Below, one piece after another: positions 6,642 through 8,185 of a DNA stretch of 8,185 bases (its first letter is position 1; every line of letters starts with the position of its first letter). The DNA comes from Pyrinomonadaceae bacterium (GTDB taxonomy: Bacteria > Acidobacteriota > Blastocatellia > Pyrinomonadales > Pyrinomonadaceae). Below the pieces are notes generated by a model that saw only the letters and a list, made by a program, of their open reading frames with translations, was not told the DNA's origin and searched no databases. The DNA lies in the NCBI GenBank assembly GCA_013813825.1, contig JACCRA010000629.1:1-8185 (forward strand), given 5' to 3'. The position numbers and the translations under genes were made by a program.

Positions 6642-7255
6642 CTGGCGGTCACTCCGTTGAGGAAGATGTCGAGCACTTGATCGGCAAGCGGCGCGAGCTT
6701 GTAATTGCGCGGCGATAGAATCCAGTTGGTCGCCATCTCATCGAGCGCGCCGAAGAGAATCTTCGCCACCACTTTCGCGTTCAACTCCACGCGGAATAAT
6801 CCGGCGCGCTGCCCTTCGGCGAACGTCTCGCGAATCAGCCGCAAATACTCGGCCAGTCCGGCGGCGGAAAACTCTGCCATGAATTTCGTCGAGCCACGCA
6901 ACTCCACCTGAAAGACGACGGCCAGATCGCGATCCGCGCTCAGTCGCTCCAAATGCAACTGCGCGATCCGCCGCAGCTTCTCGCGCGGGTCGGTGAGAGT
7001 TGACAGTTCGGCGCGCGCCTCCGCGACGACTTCGCTGACGCCGCGCTCAAAGATCGAGCGCAGAATCTCTTCCTTACTTTTGAAGTAGAGATAAACCGTG
7101 CCGTCGGCGACGCCGGCAACTCGCGCCACGTCGGCGACCTTCGAGTTGAAATAGCCGTTACGCGCGAAGACGTTGGTGGCGGCGCGCAAAATCGCCTCAC
7201 GCTTATCGGGCACAGTCGAACGCGGGGCAGGCGGAAGGGAACGAATTGAACGCAT
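6638..7255 (-). CDS. fadR: TetR-family fatty-acid regulator, FadR (Bacillus YsiA) type
   Basis: This is a predicted dimeric cytoplasmic repressor that releases DNA on binding long-chain acyl-CoA. The TetR N-terminal domain (about 16-62) contains the helix-turn-helix VADVARVAGVADGTVYLYFKSKEE (40-63). The ligand domain resembles Bacillus subtilis FadR along its length as I recall that protein: LAVVFQVELRGS (111-122), the helix near 136-152, ILFGALDEMATNWIL (166-180) and a C-terminal LDIFLNGV (195-202). At 205 residues it is near family size (about 190-200), with a roughly 15-residue N-terminal extension. The ATG at 7255 has a GGAG 11 nt upstream; a GTG at 7213 would remove the extension but has no ribosome binding site. 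It is the first gene of a unit with acyl-CoA synthetase, sharing a 4-bp ATGA overlap. Bacillus likewise links fadR to lcfA, which supports the assignment. Probably autoregulated through the palindrome at 7296-7313. Other acyl-CoA-sensing TetR proteins remain possible. Confidence 0.88.
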   Translation of the reverse strand: MRSIRSLPPAPRSTVPDKREAILRAATNVFARNGYFNSKVADVARVAGVADGTVYLYFKSKEEILRSIFERGVSEVVAEARAELSTLTDPREKLRRIAQLHLERLSADRDLAVVFQVELRGSTKFMAEFSAAGLAEYLRLIRETFAEGQRAGLFRVELNAKVVAKILFGALDEMATNWILSPRNYKLAPLADQVLDIFLNGVTAR

Positions 7256-7295
7256 GGATCGGGAAACTCCGTCAAGCTCAGGATCGCAACGCGAA

Positions 7296-7313
7296 TGAGT
7301 GACGCTTCATTCA
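7296..7313 (-). promoter_or_regulatory. Candidate FadR operator at the start of the fadR-fadD unit
   Basis: Read on the minus strand, TGAATGAAGCGTCACTCA is an imperfect palindrome: arms TGAATGA and TCACTCA with a 4-nt centre and one arm mismatch. The Bacillus subtilis FadR box, recalled as TGAATGA-MTAN-TCATTCA, has the same arms and spacing; 13 of 14 arm bases agree. An overlapping perfect pairing also exists, GAATGA/TCATTC with an 8-nt spacer (7293-7312). The site begins about 7 nt after the -10 hexamer at 7320-7325, so a bound repressor would cover the predicted start point. It lies about 40-58 bp before the regulator's ATG. Function is inferred. Confidence 0.6.
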
Positions 7314-7319
7314 GGCGGG

Positions 7320-7348
7320 AGTATAGCGTAAGTCCCGCCAAAAGTTGG
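7320..7348 (-). promoter_or_regulatory. Candidate promoter of the fadR-fadD-cupin unit
   Basis: On the minus strand the -10 hexamer TATACT (7325-7320) matches five of six consensus bases. The hexamer 17 bp upstream, CCAACT (7348-7343), is a poor -35, so the promoter may need an activator or a sigma factor with different preferences. The predicted start near 7313 coincides with the edge of the putative FadR operator, and the leader would be about 58 nt, with GGAG ahead of the ATG at 7255. Confidence 0.5.
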
Positions 7349-7408
7349 AGAAAGGCGTGACAGTTTGGCAATCGTCCCAGTTCGGCTGTGCTCCCTCACG
7401 CGCAGCTT

Positions 7409-8185
7409 TCAGACGTGCGCCTCGTCGTGCGCCTCGTCGCGGGTCTCCCGTTCGAGCGGCGCGTTACCGTCGGTCTGAGTTGTGACGTGCAGCGAACCGC
7501 CGCGCAGGAAAATCTCACGCTGGGGCGAGGGGATTTCAATGCCGGCTTCTTTGAAGAGGCGGTGGATGCGGTAGTTGATGTCGCTTCTGATCTGCGGGTG
7601 GCGGCGCGGCTTGTCCGTCCAAACCAGCAGGCGGAAGTTGAGCGTCGAAGCACCGAAGTCGAGCAGTTGGACGCCAGGCTTCGGCTCGGTGAGCACGAAG
7701 CTGACACCCTCGGCCGCGCGCAGCAAAGTCTGTGTGACGACATCGACATCGGCTTCGTAGGCCACGCCGACGGGCACGGAGATGCGTGCGCGGCGGCCGG
7801 CGTGGGACCAGTTGAGTAGATTCTGGTTGACGAGCCGGGAATTAGGGACGATCACGCTTAAGTTGTCGTTCGTCAGGATCAGCGTCGTCCGCAGATTAAT
7901 GCTCTGCACGCGCCCTTCAGTGGTTTTGCTGTCGGGGCCGGTGACGGTGATGAAATCGCCGATGCGGACGGGGCGCTCGAAGAGGAGGATGAAGCCGGAA
8001 GCGATGTCGCCCGCGATGTACTGAAGGCCGAAGCCGATGCCGACCGAGAGCGCGGTGAAGAGCACGGCGAGCGATGTGAGATCGGCGTTGAAGCCGAGGC
8101 GCGCGGCGAGCAGCAACCCGACGGCCACGATGACGTAATGCGTCAGACGCAGCAGCGTGTATTGCAAGCCGGGATCGATCCGCTG
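7409..8185 (-). CDS. MscS-family mechanosensitive channel (N-terminus cut by window edge)
   Basis: This is a membrane channel of the small-conductance mechanosensitive family, which opens under membrane tension to release solutes during osmotic downshock; some members are signalling or specialised channels. The frame is open through the right edge, so the apparent TTG start at 8167 is only an artefact of the cut; 258 codons are visible. The fragment begins in DPGLQYTLLRLTHYVIVAVGLLL, the end of a membrane helix pair. The pore-lining helix follows with SVGIGFGLQYIAGDIASGFILLFERPVRIGDFI, the hallmark GIGFGLQ and RPxxxGD block. The beta domain has the classic EGRVQSINLRTTLILTNDNLSVIVPNSRL pattern, then the cytoplasmic alpha/beta cage domain ends near IPSPQREIFL. 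A charged tail containing DEAHDEAH, from a 12-bp tandem repeat, ends the protein. Length upstream is unknown, so it may be a compact or a large multi-helix MscS homolog. Its stop is 153 bp before the fadR start; it is probably a separate unit. Confidence 0.92.
   Translation of the reverse strand, partial: QRIDPGLQYTLLRLTHYVIVAVGLLLAARLGFNADLTSLAVLFTALSVGIGFGLQYIAGDIASGFILLFERPVRIGDFITVTGPDSKTTEGRVQSINLRTTLILTNDNLSVIVPNSRLVNQNLLNWSHAGRRARISVPVGVAYEADVDVVTQTLLRAAEGVSFVLTEPKPGVQLLDFGASTLNFRLLVWTDKPRRHPQIRSDINYRIHRLFKEAGIEIPSPQREIFLRGGSLHVTTQTDGNAPLERETRDEAHDEAHV
7415..7438. repeat. 12-bp tandem duplication inside the MscS C-terminal tail
   Basis: GTGCGCCTCGTC occurs twice in direct succession on the plus strand, at 7415-7426 and 7427-7438. 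It encodes the protein repeat DEAH-DEAH near the C-terminus of the channel. As a multiple of three it leaves the frame intact; it is a likely replication-slippage product in an unconstrained tail. Confidence 0.7.

Noticed and set aside
8165..8167. TTG start for the MscS-family gene
   Set aside because: The frame continues upstream to the window edge with family-consistent residues (QRIDPGLQYTLL), so the gene is truncated rather than starting here.

Overview
This GC-rich bacterial window (about 60% G+C by eye) carries seven protein genes, all on the minus strand, so transcription runs from the right edge to the left edge. No tRNA, rRNA, CRISPR array, insertion sequence or phage gene was seen. 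Gene style, long antisense open frames and the GC-rich intergenic hairpins would suit an environmental chromosome, perhaps of Acidobacteriota type. That assignment is impression only; no phylogenetic marker is present.

In order of transcription: (1) a MscS-family mechanosensitive channel missing its N-terminus at the right edge (7409-8185). (2) A 153-bp gap holding a good -10 hexamer and, at the predicted start point, an 18-bp near-palindrome resembling the Bacillus FadR operator. (3) A TetR-family regulator closely resembling acyl-CoA-responsive FadR (6638-7255). (4) A long-chain acyl-CoA synthetase (4689-6641), whose ATG overlaps the regulator's stop codon (ATGA). (5) A small cupin protein with a Trp-rich motif (4279-4635). 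(6) An APC-family amino-acid/polyamine-type permease, probably starting at a non-ATG codon (2813 to about 4165), preceded by a 9-bp intercistronic hairpin. (7) After a 256-bp gap with a cluster of hairpins, a Rieske non-heme iron oxygenase of the choline/carnitine/betaine monooxygenase type (1474-2556). (8) After a 368-bp gap, a MATE-family efflux transporter running off the left edge (1-1105).

The coherent unit is fadR-like, acyl-CoA synthetase, cupin, and possibly the permease. The likely logic is that the regulator sits on the operator at its own start site and represses the unit until long-chain acyl-CoA, the product of the synthetase, releases it. The cupin's role is unknown, and the permease may be only loosely attached. 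The oxygenase and the MATE transporter look like separate transcription units with no obvious metabolic tie to the fatty-acid genes. No clearly undescribed system was found. The best leads are the candidate FadR operator, the operon composition, the hairpin cluster at 2622-2695 and the bridging-glutamate signature of the oxygenase.
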